From NCBI GenBank assembly GCA_947458265.1, contig CANGYF010000005.1:62001-126000 (forward strand): DNA of 64,000 bases, in the 5' to 3' direction. How positions within the stretch are numbered: position 1 is the stretch's first letter; each line of letters starts with the position of its first letter. The position numbers were made by a program, and so were the translations under genes. Source of the stretch: Betaproteobacteria bacterium (GTDB lineage Bacteria > Pseudomonadota > Gammaproteobacteria > Burkholderiales > CAIKXV01). Shown in pieces: positions 7,818 to 16,438 of the stretch. The notes below the pieces were generated by a model. That model did no database searches. It was not told the origin of the DNA and was given only the letters and a program-made list of their open reading frames with translations.

Positions 7818-10334
7818 ATGCCCGCGACCGCAGCTTCCGCAGCAGATACCACCGCGACCGCGACCCGCCCCGGGACCACGGCGGGGAACATATCCCCGTC
7901 CCCGACGTTGAGCGCCCTGCTACCCGGTACCCAGCCGGACAGGATCGGCCGCTTCGAGATCAGCCGCGTGCTCGGCCGGGGCACGCAGTCGATCGTCTAC
8001 CTCGCCACCGATCCGATGCTCGAGCGCGAGGTGGCGATCAAGGCACTGCCCAACACCGCAGCCGCCGATGCCCGGCAGTTACTGGCCGAGGCGCGCATCG
8101 CCGGACGGCTGCGCCACCCGCACATCGTGCCGGCGTTCGACGTGGGCGAGCACGAGGGCCATCCCTACCTGGTGTTCGAGTTCGTCGACGGCGACACCCT
8201 GGCCGGATTCCTGAAGAAGAACGGTGCGGTCTCGCCGCAGCGGGCGGTGTCGATGATGGCGCGCATCCTCGATGCGATCGGCCATGCGCATGAACAGGGC
8301 GTGGTGCACCGCGACCTGAAGCCGGCCAACATCATGGTCGATGAGGACGACTTCCCGCGCGTGATGGACTTCGGCATCGCGCTGCGCGCGAGCAGCCAGG
8401 ACACCCCCGACATGACGCTGGTCGGCACGCCTGCGTACATGGCACCGGAGTATGTCAAGACCGGCACCAGCACGTCGGGCAACGACCTGTTCGCCTGCGG
8501 GCTGCTGCTGGCCGAGATGCTGACCGGCCGCCGGGTGATCGTCGCGGCGAACGCGATCGAGGCGATCCATGCGCTGCTGAACGAGCCGATCGAGATACCG
8601 GACGCGCCACAGCCGATCGATGAACGCCTGGCCGCCGTCGTGCGCAAGGCGATCGCGCGCGAGCCTGCGCAGCGCTTCGCCTCGGCCGCGGAGATGAAGT
8701 CGGCGCTGGAAGGCTGCATGGCGGACCAGACGCAGCCTGCGGCCCACGGGACTGGCGCCGGCAAGGACGCTGCCGGCAACAGCACGCTTGAATTCCTGCT
8801 GCGGCGGATGCGCCATCGCACCGACTTCCCGGCGTTGTCGGGCGCGATCTCGGCAGTGAACAAGGCCCTGACGTCCAGAAACGAGAACATCTCGTCGCTG
8901 GCCAACACGGTCCTGCAGGACTTCGCCCTCACCAACAAGATCCTGCGTCTGGTGAACTCCGTCGGCTTCGGTGGCGGCGGGCGTATCAGCACCATCTCGC
9001 ATGCGGTGCTGATCCTCGGTGTCGACCAGGTCCGCAACATCGCGGTAAGCCTGATGCTGGTCGAACACCTTCAGAACAAGGCGCAGGCCAGTGCCCTTCG
9101 CGACGAGTTCGTGAAGACGCTGTTCTCCGGCGTGCTGGCGCGCAACGTCGCGCCCAAGGTCGCGCTGCGCGACCCGGAGGAGGCTTTCATCTGCGCGCTG
9201 TTCCACAACCTCGGCAGGCTGCTCTGCCTGTTCTACTTCCCGGAGGAGTGGACGGAGATCCAGCGCCTGGTGACCGTGGAGCGCAAGGACGAAGCCGTCG
9301 CGGCCGAGCGCGTGCTCGGCGCCTCGTTCGAGCAACTGGGTCTCGGAACCGCCAGGGCCTGGGGCTTTCCGAAGCAGATCTGCTACAGCATGCTGCCGCT
9401 GTCGACCGGGCCGATCCGCAAGGCGAGTTCCCAGAACGACAGATTGCGGCTGGTGTCGACCTTCGCATCCGATATCTCGGCTGCGGCCGGCTTGAAGGAT
9501 GACGAGCGCGCTGCCGAGTTCGCGCGCATCGGCAGCCGCTACAAGGGCGCGCTGCCGTTCGATACGGACCAGATCGGCACGCTGGTGGCCGACTCACTGT
9601 CGAGCCTGACCACCTACGCCTCGGCAATGAACCTCAACGTGTCGCAGAGCAGCTTCGGGCGCATCCTGCTCGGGCTGGACGACGGTGCGAAGCGAGGCCG
9701 CAAGGCAGCGGCTACCGGCACGGCCGATGCCGGTCAGTCCATCGGCATGGACACCGCCGACCTCGGCGTGCTGCGCGACCCGGCCAGCGTAACGATGGCG
9801 TCGGACGCCTCCGACCAGGTCGATGCACAGGCCGAACTCGCCTCCGGCATCCAGGACCTCAGCAATGCGCTGGTCGAAGGCATGCCGATGAACGACGTGC
9901 TGCGCATTGTCCTCGAGACCATGTACCGCGCGATCGGTTTCCGCCGGGTGCTGCTGTGCGTGCGCGACATCAAGGGCAACGCCATGACCGGGCGCTTCGG
10001 CTTCGGCGACGACGTGGCTGCCATCACGAAGCGGTTCAGTTTCTCGATGCAATTCAAGCCGGACGTATTCTTCGCCGCGCTCACCCGGAATGCCGACATC
10101 CTGATCACCGACGTGGACGACCCGAAGATTGCCTCGCGCGTACCCGACTGGTACCGCAGCGCCGTCGGTGCCAGGACATTCATCGTGTTCCCGCTGGTCG
10201 TCAACGAGAAACCGTTCGGACTGATCTATGCGGACGCCGAACGCGCCGGGCAGATCGATATCTCTCCCAGCGTGCTCAAGCTGCTGCGCACGCTGCGCAA
10301 CCAGGCCGTGCTCGCGATCAAGCAGGCACGCTGA
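7818..10334 (+). CDS. Serine/threonine protein kinase with HDOD and GAF domains
   Basis: 838 residues. Residues 44–300 are a Hanks-type kinase with intact motifs: glycine loop GRGTQSIVY (53–61), VAIK lysine K75, catalytic loop HRDLKPANI (164–172), DFG (184–186) and APE (209–211). Residues about 310–550 are an HDOD domain ('ENISSLANTVLQDFALTNKILRLVNS', 'FICALFHNLGRLLCLFYFP'), a non-catalytic HD-fold module found in signalling proteins. Residues about 680–838 are a GAF domain ('LRIVLETMYRAIGFRRVLLC', then 'TFIVFPLVVNEKPFGLIYAD'). No transmembrane segment follows the kinase, so it should be cytoplasmic. The order suggests that GAF ligand sensing or HDOD contacts control kinase output. Targets are unknown. 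There is no obvious partner gene; it ends 16 bp from the convergent yqjK-like gene. Confidence 0.9.
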   Translation: MPATAASAADTTATATRPGTTAGNISPSPTLSALLPGTQPDRIGRFEISRVLGRGTQSIVYLATDPMLEREVAIKALPNTAAADARQLLAEARIAGRLRHPHIVPAFDVGEHEGHPYLVFEFVDGDTLAGFLKKNGAVSPQRAVSMMARILDAIGHAHEQGVVHRDLKPANIMVDEDDFPRVMDFGIALRASSQDTPDMTLVGTPAYMAPEYVKTGTSTSGNDLFACGLLLAEMLTGRRVIVAANAIEAIHALLNEPIEIPDAPQPIDERLAAVVRKAIAREPAQRFASAAEMKSALEGCMADQTQPAAHGTGAGKDAAGNSTLEFLLRRMRHRTDFPALSGAISAVNKALTSRNENISSLANTVLQDFALTNKILRLVNSVGFGGGGRISTISHAVLILGVDQVRNIAVSLMLVEHLQNKAQASALRDEFVKTLFSGVLARNVAPKVALRDPEEAFICALFHNLGRLLCLFYFPEEWTEIQRLVTVERKDEAVAAERVLGASFEQLGLGTARAWGFPKQICYSMLPLSTGPIRKASSQNDRLRLVSTFASDISAAAGLKDDERAAEFARIGSRYKGALPFDTDQIGTLVADSLSSLTTYASAMNLNVSQSSFGRILLGLDDGAKRGRKAAATGTADAGQSIGMDTADLGVLRDPASVTMASDASDQVDAQAELASGIQDLSNALVEGMPMNDVLRIVLETMYRAIGFRRVLLCVRDIKGNAMTGRFGFGDDVAAITKRFSFSMQFKPDVFFAALTRNADILITDVDDPKIASRVPDWYRSAVGARTFIVFPLVVNEKPFGLIYADAERAGQIDISPSVLKLLRTLRNQAVLAIKQAR

Positions 10335-10350
10335 GCGCCACCGGCCCGGC

Positions 10351-10704
10351 TCAGCGGCTGCCGCGCCAGCCCCGGTAGATATCGAGGACCCTTGGCAGCA
10401 GTGCCCATGCCACGCGCGCGCTCGGCGCGCGCAGCGCGCGCCAGACTGCCCACAACCGAAGACCGCCCTGGGCGAGCGTGGCCACTCCGCGCGGCCGTAT
10501 CAGCGCGATCGCCACCAGCGCGGCGATCGCCGCCGCAGGGTTGAGCCTCAACCAGCGTACGCCGCCGGCCGTACGGTCGATGATCCGCAGCGGCACGTCG
10601 AGGCCACGCATGCTGGCCGCGATCGCCTGCCGCTGCCCGTCCGCGCGCAGGCGCAGCCGCTCCCGCTGCACGGCAATTGCAGTCAGCCGCTCGCCGATCA
10701 TCAC
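10351..10704 (-). CDS. YqjK-like protein
   Basis: 117 residues, third gene of a yqjD–yqjE–yqjK-type operon. The N-terminal third is an Arg/Gln-rich amphipathic helix ('LTAIAVQRERLRLRADGQR'), then a short hydrophobic stretch ('PAAAIAALVAIALI') and a basic C-terminus. The E. coli counterparts are small inner-membrane-associated proteins of unknown function. Its start overlaps the stop of the YqjE-like gene by 4 bp, which strongly supports the pairing. Similarity at the sequence level is weak, so the name rests mainly on position and size. Confidence 0.65.
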   Translation of the reverse strand: MMIGERLTAIAVQRERLRLRADGQRQAIAASMRGLDVPLRIIDRTAGGVRWLRLNPAAAIAALVAIALIRPRGVATLAQGGLRLWAVWRALRAPSARVAWALLPRVLDIYRGWRGSR

Positions 10705-11153
10705 GGTCTGGCCACGCCATCCTGGTCCGCGGCCGTTGCGCCGCCGGACAGCGACTCCCGGTCGCGCGCCAGGGTCTCGATCGTGGCCGCAAACAGGCCC
10801 GGCGCCACCCGCGCATGGCGGCGGGCGAGCAGTGCACAGCCGAGGCTGGCCAGCAGGAAGAAGCCGCTGAGCAGGCCGACCGCCAGCGTCGGGTTGCGAT
10901 CCCAGAACGCGACGATGATCAGCAGCGCTAGGAGTACCGTACCGACGAACAGGCAGAACAGGGCGACCACGCCGTAGACGACGATCGCAGCAAGCCGCCA
11001 GCCCGCCTCCTGGGCATCGGCCGAGAGCAGTTGCAGGCGGGTCTGGAGCGCAGCAACCGCGCTGCCCACCAGGTCGCGCAGGGACTGCAGGACGCCCGGC
11101 GATCCGTCACCACCGGGCGCCGTGCCGGGGCCCGTTCCGGAGGGATCGGTCAC
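10701..11153 (-). CDS. yqjE: Phage holin family / YqjE-like inner-membrane protein
   Basis: 150 residues. After a Gly/Pro-rich N-terminus comes 'LQSLRDLVGSAVAALQTRLQ', the amphipathic helix typical of YqjE/holin superfamily III (DUF1469), followed by two transmembrane helices around residues 52–75 and 85–108 ('VVYGVVALFCLFVGTVLL' and 'LAVGLLSGFFLLASLG'). Despite the family name, chromosomal members in yqjDE operons are not known to lyse cells. It lies 19 bp after the YqjD-like gene and overlaps the YqjK-like gene by 4 bp, so the three are surely co-transcribed. Confidence 0.85.
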   Translation of the reverse strand: MTDPSGTGPGTAPGGDGSPGVLQSLRDLVGSAVAALQTRLQLLSADAQEAGWRLAAIVVYGVVALFCLFVGTVLLALLIIVAFWDRNPTLAVGLLSGFFLLASLGCALLARRHARVAPGLFAATIETLARDRESLSGGATAADQDGVARP

Positions 11154-11172
11154 GGAGCGCTCGGGCTGGTGT

Positions 11173-11475
11173 TCAGCGGCGGGCGATCAACAGGCCGATG
11201 ATCATGCCGACGGCCGCGCCGATGCCGACCGCGGTCCACGGCTTGTCGTGAACGAAATCGTCGGTGGCGCGCGCCGCCTGCTTGGTCTTGTCCACGACCT
11301 GGGCCTCTGCATCGCGCAGCGCCAGCCGCGCCGAACGCAGCGAATCTTCCGCCTTGGCGCGAACTTCTCCGAGTTTCTCGCCTGCCTGGCCAGCGGTGGC
11401 CTTGACCAGCGCTTCTGCGTCGGACACCACGGTCTTCAGGTCGACAATGAGCTTGTCGCGGTTTACGTCATTCAT
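11173..11475 (-). CDS. yqjD: YqjD/ElaB family (DUF883) membrane-anchored ribosome-binding protein
   Basis: 100 residues: a long amphipathic, coiled-coil-prone region (1–75, with 'DLKTVVSDAEALVKATAGQ' and 'AEAQVVDKTKQAARATDDFV'), then the diagnostic 'HDKPWTAVGIGAAVGMIIGLLIARR'-type ending, a single C-terminal transmembrane anchor with GxxxG spacing. In E. coli, YqjD and ElaB bind ribosomes at the inner membrane in stationary phase. It is the first gene of the operon. No convincing promoter was found in the 168-bp gap upstream. Confidence 0.92.
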   Translation of the reverse strand: MNDVNRDKLIVDLKTVVSDAEALVKATAGQAGEKLGEVRAKAEDSLRSARLALRDAEAQVVDKTKQAARATDDFVHDKPWTAVGIGAAVGMIIGLLIARR

Positions 11476-11643
11476 GGAAACCTCTGCCTCGGTCAGCGAG
11501 TCGTAATGTGGGCTTGCAGGCTACCGCAAATGCAAGTGGTGGTGCAATCGAACACCCGATTGCCTGCATGCACAGATGATGCCCGCCGCCACCGCCACCG
11601 CCGAGCCGATCCTGGCCATCCGGACCGGCCGACTGCGCCTCGG

Positions 11644-12582
11644 TCAGGAGATCGCCTGGTAGTAGAGGTTCTGCGGATGGTTGGCCTGGGCGAAGAAGAA
11701 CCAGCGCTCGGCCAGCAGTCCGACGTACTGCACCGCGAAGGCCAGCGCCAGCACCGCCACCGCCCCGCTCGTCGCGCCCAGCCAGAGCAGCGCCGCCGGC
11801 AGCGGGAAGGCGAGCAGCAGGAAGGCCCACTTGATCGAGCGCAGGAAGGCACGCGTGCGGCCGTGGTTGAACTCGCGCGTGTTGAACGATCCGCCCATCG
11901 CGCCCTGCGACTTCTGCTGCACCTTCGGATGCTTCACGCCGATGGCCGACTGCACGGTCGACTTCGGCCGCAGGCGGGCATTGCGTGCCAGCATCGCCGC
12001 ACGCACCACGAGCGCTGCGGTGGTCAGGCCGATCGCCCAGGTAGCCAGCGTTTCGGTGTATCCGGGCGCGAGCAGCGCGGAGAGCAGCGTCGCGAACGTG
12101 CAGCCCGACGCGCAGCCGAGCATGAAGTAGTTCACCAGGGTCAGCGGCGATGCCCACTCCTGCAGGAAGCGCAGGCAGGCGTAGATCATCCCGGTACAGA
12201 CGAACAGCGCCACACAGGCCACCACCGCGACCACTCCGAACAGGTCCGACCAGAGCGAGCCGGTCGCATAGGACACACCGTAGGCTGCGACGCCCACGAG
12301 GAAGGCCGGCAGCACGATCACCTCGCGCGAAAGCCAGGAGGTACGCCACATCGTGGCCGCACGCCATGCACGCTCCGGCCGGCCGAGGTGCAGGAACGAG
12401 GCCAGCAACCCGAGCGCGGCGAACAGCACCGACATCGCGCAGCCGGCGACGATGAACGATGGCATCGGCAGTTCCGACAGCCCGAGGCGCGACAGCACGT
12501 CGATCGAGTACACCGCAAGGAACAGGCCCTGCGCCACGCCGATCAGCGTGGTGAGGAAGATCAACGAGAAGGCCGGATGCAT
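11644..12582 (-). CDS. DmsC/SoeC-type membrane anchor subunit of molybdoenzyme
   Basis: 312 residues with about eight hydrophobic helices, starting 'MHPAFSLIFLTTLIGVAQGL' as in DmsC-family anchors, and containing 'LLASFLHLGRPERAWRA', the conserved region near the quinone site. It passes electrons between the membrane quinone pool and the Fe-S subunit encoded just upstream (1-bp gap). The operon order A-B-C matches DMSO reductase and the cytoplasmically oriented sulfite dehydrogenase SoeABC. I favour SoeC because the A subunit lacks a Tat signal; the substrate is not proven. Confidence 0.85.
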   Translation of the reverse strand: MHPAFSLIFLTTLIGVAQGLFLAVYSIDVLSRLGLSELPMPSFIVAGCAMSVLFAALGLLASFLHLGRPERAWRAATMWRTSWLSREVIVLPAFLVGVAAYGVSYATGSLWSDLFGVVAVVACVALFVCTGMIYACLRFLQEWASPLTLVNYFMLGCASGCTFATLLSALLAPGYTETLATWAIGLTTAALVVRAAMLARNARLRPKSTVQSAIGVKHPKVQQKSQGAMGGSFNTREFNHGRTRAFLRSIKWAFLLLAFPLPAALLWLGATSGAVAVLALAFAVQYVGLLAERWFFFAQANHPQNLYYQAIS

Positions 12583-12583
12583 G

Positions 12584-13345
12584 TCAGCGCCCTCCCCCGG
12601 CCGGTGCCGATGCTGGATCGGCGGCGGCCTGTGCCTCGGCGATCAGCGCCGCCAGCGTGCCCGGGATGCGGCCGTCAACGTTCAGCGGCGAATCGATCCG
12701 GTTCACCTGGTCGGCGTCGACCGCCACCGTGCCCTTGCGCCGCGGCAGGTAGTGATTGGCCGGCTCTGTGCCCCACTCCGGCATCAGGGCATAGCCGCCA
12801 CGCTCACGGATCGCGCGCGACACTTCCGAGTCGGCGTCATGGATGTCGCCGAACAACCGCGCGCTGGTCGGGCAGGCCACCACGCAGGCGGGCTTGCGCT
12901 GCGCCTCCGGGATCGCCTGGTCGTAGATGCGGTCGACGCACAGCGTGCACTTCTTCATCACCTGCTGCTTCTCGTCGATCTCGCGCGCGCCGTACGGACA
13001 GGCCCAGGCGCAGTACTTGCAGCCGATGCACTTGTCGTAGTCGACCAGCACGATGCCGTCTTCCTTGCGCTTGTAGGAGGCGCCGGTCGGGCACACCGGC
13101 ACGCAGGGCGGATCCTCGCAGTGCAGGCACGACTTCGGGAAATGGACGGTCTCGGTGCACGGGAACTCGCCCACCTCGTAGGTCTGCACCCGGTTGAAGA
13201 AGGTCCCGGTCGGGTCCTTGTCGTACGGGTTCTCGTCGCTGAGGAAGCCGGCGACGCCGGAGGTGTTCCATTCCTTGCAGCTGGTGACGCAGGCGTGGCA
13301 GCCGACGCAGACGTTCAGGTCGATGACCAATGCGAGCTGGGTCAA
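12584..13345 (-). CDS. Four-cluster ferredoxin-type electron-transfer subunit (DmsB/SoeB-type)
   Basis: 253 residues with four ferredoxin-like cysteine groups visible: CVGCHACVTSC near residue 12, CLHCEDPPCVPVC near 73, CIGCKYCAWAC near 105, and 'CTLCVDRI' plus 'CVVACPTSA' near 130–160. That is the full set for four [4Fe-4S] clusters. It bridges the molybdopterin subunit and the membrane anchor. The start ATG overlaps the stop of the catalytic subunit by 4 bp. The length is slightly above DmsB (205) owing to a C-terminal Pro/Ala-rich tail after about residue 200. Confidence 0.93.
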   Translation of the reverse strand: MTQLALVIDLNVCVGCHACVTSCKEWNTSGVAGFLSDENPYDKDPTGTFFNRVQTYEVGEFPCTETVHFPKSCLHCEDPPCVPVCPTGASYKRKEDGIVLVDYDKCIGCKYCAWACPYGAREIDEKQQVMKKCTLCVDRIYDQAIPEAQRKPACVVACPTSARLFGDIHDADSEVSRAIRERGGYALMPEWGTEPANHYLPRRKGTVAVDADQVNRIDSPLNVDGRIPGTLAALIAEAQAAADPASAPAGGGR

Positions 13346-16300
13346 CGCGGTTCTCCCTTCTTCAATTCACGGCTGATCGCGGACATCTCGGTCGCCAGTC
13401 CCTTGCCGGCAAAGAAGGCCTGCCAGCCGCGGCGGGTCGGCGTGGTGCCGGGCATCGCCGGCATCGATTCGAACTGCGGGAAGCTCTCCTTCGCCTCGCC
13501 CGGGTCCGCCTTGCTGATGCGCACCCGCACGTCGTACCAGCCGGCCTGGCCAGTGATCGGATCCGAATTGGACAGGCGCGCACCGGAGGCATCGGCCGGC
13601 AGTTCCTCCGATATCAGGTGGTTCAGCAGGAAGCCCTTCTGCGACTCGTTCGCCTGGGGCCCGAGGTTCCAGGCGCCCTTCGCCTTGCCGATCGCATTCC
13701 AGGTCCAGACCGTGCCCGGCTCGACCGCCTCGGTGTAGCGGCACAGGCAGCGCACCTTGCCGTGCATCGACTCGACCCAGATCCAGTCGTCGTCGGCGAT
13801 GCCGGCCGCCTTCGCGGTGGCCGGGTTCACCATCAGGTAGTTGTGCGCATGGATCTGGCGCAGCCAGGCGTTCTGCGAATCCCACGAGTGGTACATCGCC
13901 ATCGGCCGCTGGGTGACCGCGTTCAGCGGATAGCGCTCGCGGTCGGTCGCCTGTGCCTCGAGCGGCGAATACCAGAACGGCAGCGGATCGAAGTAGGTCT
14001 CGACCCGCTCGCGCAGCGCCTCCGGCGGCCGCCGGGTGCTCGGCCCCTTGCCCTGGGCCGCAAGGCGGAACTTCTGGAGCACCTCGCAGTAGAGCTGGAT
14101 CACGACCGGATCGGGATGCATGCGCAGCTTGTTCTTCACCGCCCAGTCGTTGTAGCCCTGGTTCCAGTTGCGCATGTACTGGTGTTCCGGCGGCATCGCG
14201 TAGTGGAACACGCAGTTGTTCTTCGCGTACATCTCCCACTGGTCCGGGTTCGGCTCGCCGACCAGCGCCTTGTCGCCGTTCGCACCACGATAGCCTGCGA
14301 GGAAACCGACGCCGGAGTCGGGCGCGGTCTGGAAGTTGATCACGAAGTCCTTGTAATCCTTGAACTTGCGCGAACCGTCGGCCGCGGTGAACGCCGGAAA
14401 CTTCAGTCGCGAGGCGAGTTCGACCACCACGTCCTGGAACGGCTTGCAGTCGCCCTTGGGCGGCACCACCGGCACCCGAACGGAATCGCACGGCCCGTCG
14501 AACTCGGAGATCGGCCGATCGAGCAGCGACATCGCGTCGTAGCGTTCGAGGTAGGTGGTGTCGGGCAGGACCAGGTCGGCGTACGCGCACATCTCGGACT
14601 GGAACGCATCGCAGACGATGATGAACGGTATCTTGTACTGCCCGTCGGCGTCCTTGTCGTTGAGCATCTTCCGCACTTCGGAAGTGTTCATCGACGAGTT
14701 CCACGCCATGTTGGCCATGAACATCAGCAGCGTGTCGATCCGGTACGGGTCACCGCGCCACGCATTGGTGATCACGTTGTGCATCATCCCGTGCACCGCC
14801 AGCGGATGTTCCCAGGAGAAGGCCTTGTCGATGCGCACCGGCCTGCCTTCGGCATCGATGAACAGGTCGTCGGGCCCTGCCGGGAAGCCCAGCGGTGCAC
14901 CGCCCAGCGGCGTGTCCGGCTTCACCATGTCGGGCGAGTTGGGCACGCGGGCGATCACCGGCGGCGTGCCGCGCGGGTACGGCGCCTTGTGGCGGAAGCC
15001 GCCTGGCCGGTCGATGGTGCCGAGCAGGGTCATCAGGATCGACAGGGCGCGGATCGTCTGGAAGCCGTTCGAGTGCGCCGCGAGCCCACGCATCGCATGG
15101 AAGGCCACCGGGTTGCCCGTTACGCGGTCGTGCTTCTTCCCCCAGGAATCGGTCCAGGCGATCGGCAGCTCGATCCGGTGGTCGCGTGCCATCACGCCCA
15201 GCTCGGTAGCCAGCCGGCGGATGGTCTCGGCCGGGATGCCGGTGATGCCGGCCGCCCATTCCGGGGTGTTCTCGACCAGCCGCTCGGCGAGCAGCTGGAA
15301 GGCCGGCTTCACCGGCGTGCCGTCGTGCAGACGGAAGCTGCCGAACAGCTGCGGATCGCTGTCGCCCGAGTGGTTGACCACCGGCTTGCCGCTATGGCGG
15401 TCCCACCAGAGCTGGTTGTGCTGGCGGAACGGGTTCATGTGGGCGAGGCCCTCGCCGCCCACCGTCATGCCATGCGAATCGCTGTCCGGGTCGATGTTCA
15501 CCAGATGGCCGGCGTTCGAATAGCGCGCGACGAAATCACGGTCGTACAGCCCGAGGCGGATCAGTTCATGGCACAACGCGAGCATCAGCGCGCCGTCGGT
15601 GCCGGGACGGATCGGGATCCATTCGTCGGCGATCGCCGAATAGCCGGTACGCACCGGATTGATCGAGATGAACTTGCCGCCGTCGCGCTTGAACTTCGAC
15701 AGCGCCATCTTCAGCGGGTTCGAGTGGTGGTCCTCGGCGGTGCCGATCATCACGAACAGTTTCGCCCGGTCGAGGTCAGGACCACCGAACTCCCAGAACG
15801 AACCGCCGATCGTGTAGATCATGCCAGCGGCCATGTTGACCGAGCAGAAGCCGCCATGCGCAGCGTAGTTCGGCGTGCCGAACTGCCGCGCGAAAAGGCC
15901 GGTCAGCGCCTGCATCTGGTCACGGCCGGTGAACAGGGCGAATTTCTTCGGGTCGGTCGAGCGGATCTTCCCCAGCCGCTCGGTCATCAGGTCGAACGCC
16001 CGATCCCAGGAGATCACCTCGAACTCGGCCGCACCCCGCTCCGAGCCCGGCTTGCGCAGCAGCGGCTTCGTCAGCCGCGCCGGCGAGTACTGCTTCATGA
16101 TGCCCGAGGCACCCTTCGCGCAGATCACCCCCTTGTTCAGCGGGTGGTCGGGATTGCCCTCGATGTAGCGCACCTCGTCGTTGCGCAGGGTCACCCGGAT
16201 GCCGCAGCGGCACGCGCACATGTAGCAGGTCGTGTTCTTCGTGCGCACGGAACCGCCGGCCTGGCCTTCATGTTCGGCGGGACGGTCGTGCTGCAGGTCG

Positions 16301-16365
16301 AGCGGGGGCGGTGCGGCGGTGTCCAAGGCGGTCTCCGGAGTGTGCGCGGCAGGCAATGGCGGCAC
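13342..16365 (-). CDS. Molybdopterin oxidoreductase catalytic subunit (SoeA-like)
   Basis: About 1007 residues from the GTG at 16365. Near the N-terminus is the Fe-S motif CYMCACRCG with a fourth Cys about 27 residues later ('GVICAKGASG'), then 'PARLTKPLLRKPG', a likely Mo-ligand Cys in 'AAHGGFCSVNMAAG', 'DLFIDAEGRP' and the C-terminal dinucleotide-binding domain ('NAWLRQIHAHNYLMVNP', 'SNSDPITGQAGWYDVRV'). This pattern fits the SoeA/PsrA branch of the DMSO reductase family. There is no twin-arginine signal peptide, which agrees with SoeABC sulfite dehydrogenase acting on the cytoplasmic side. The start is uncertain: the frame opens with a TTG at 16479 inside the upstream gene; other candidates are TTG 16356 and GTG 16248. 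Conserved sequence begins about residue 44. Substrate is inferred only. Confidence 0.88.
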   Translation of the reverse strand: MPPLPAAHTPETALDTAAPPPLDLQHDRPAEHEGQAGGSVRTKNTTCYMCACRCGIRVTLRNDEVRYIEGNPDHPLNKGVICAKGASGIMKQYSPARLTKPLLRKPGSERGAAEFEVISWDRAFDLMTERLGKIRSTDPKKFALFTGRDQMQALTGLFARQFGTPNYAAHGGFCSVNMAAGMIYTIGGSFWEFGGPDLDRAKLFVMIGTAEDHHSNPLKMALSKFKRDGGKFISINPVRTGYSAIADEWIPIRPGTDGALMLALCHELIRLGLYDRDFVARYSNAGHLVNIDPDSDSHGMTVGGEGLAHMNPFRQHNQLWWDRHSGKPVVNHSGDSDPQLFGSFRLHDGTPVKPAFQLLAERLVENTPEWAAGITGIPAETIRRLATELGVMARDHRIELPIAWTDSWGKKHDRVTGNPVAFHAMRGLAAHSNGFQTIRALSILMTLLGTIDRPGGFRHKAPYPRGTPPVIARVPNSPDMVKPDTPLGGAPLGFPAGPDDLFIDAEGRPVRIDKAFSWEHPLAVHGMMHNVITNAWRGDPYRIDTLLMFMANMAWNSSMNTSEVRKMLNDKDADGQYKIPFIIVCDAFQSEMCAYADLVLPDTTYLERYDAMSLLDRPISEFDGPCDSVRVPVVPPKGDCKPFQDVVVELASRLKFPAFTAADGSRKFKDYKDFVINFQTAPDSGVGFLAGYRGANGDKALVGEPNPDQWEMYAKNNCVFHYAMPPEHQYMRNWNQGYNDWAVKNKLRMHPDPVVIQLYCEVLQKFRLAAQGKGPSTRRPPEALRERVETYFDPLPFWYSPLEAQATDRERYPLNAVTQRPMAMYHSWDSQNAWLRQIHAHNYLMVNPATAKAAGIADDDWIWVESMHGKVRCLCRYTEAVEPGTVWTWNAIGKAKGAWNLGPQANESQKGFLLNHLISEELPADASGARLSNSDPITGQAGWYDVRVRISKADPGEAKESFPQFESMPAMPGTTPTRRGWQAFFAGKGLATEMSAISRELKKGEPR

Positions 16366-16438
16366 CTGCGACCGGGCCGATGTTACCGGCCGACCTGCAA
16401 AAACGTACTCAGTATGGTTTATGGGCGCATAAGGGAAA

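Noticed and set aside
10701-11153. Prophage holin
   Set aside because: It belongs to a yqjDEK operon; no phage genes surround it.
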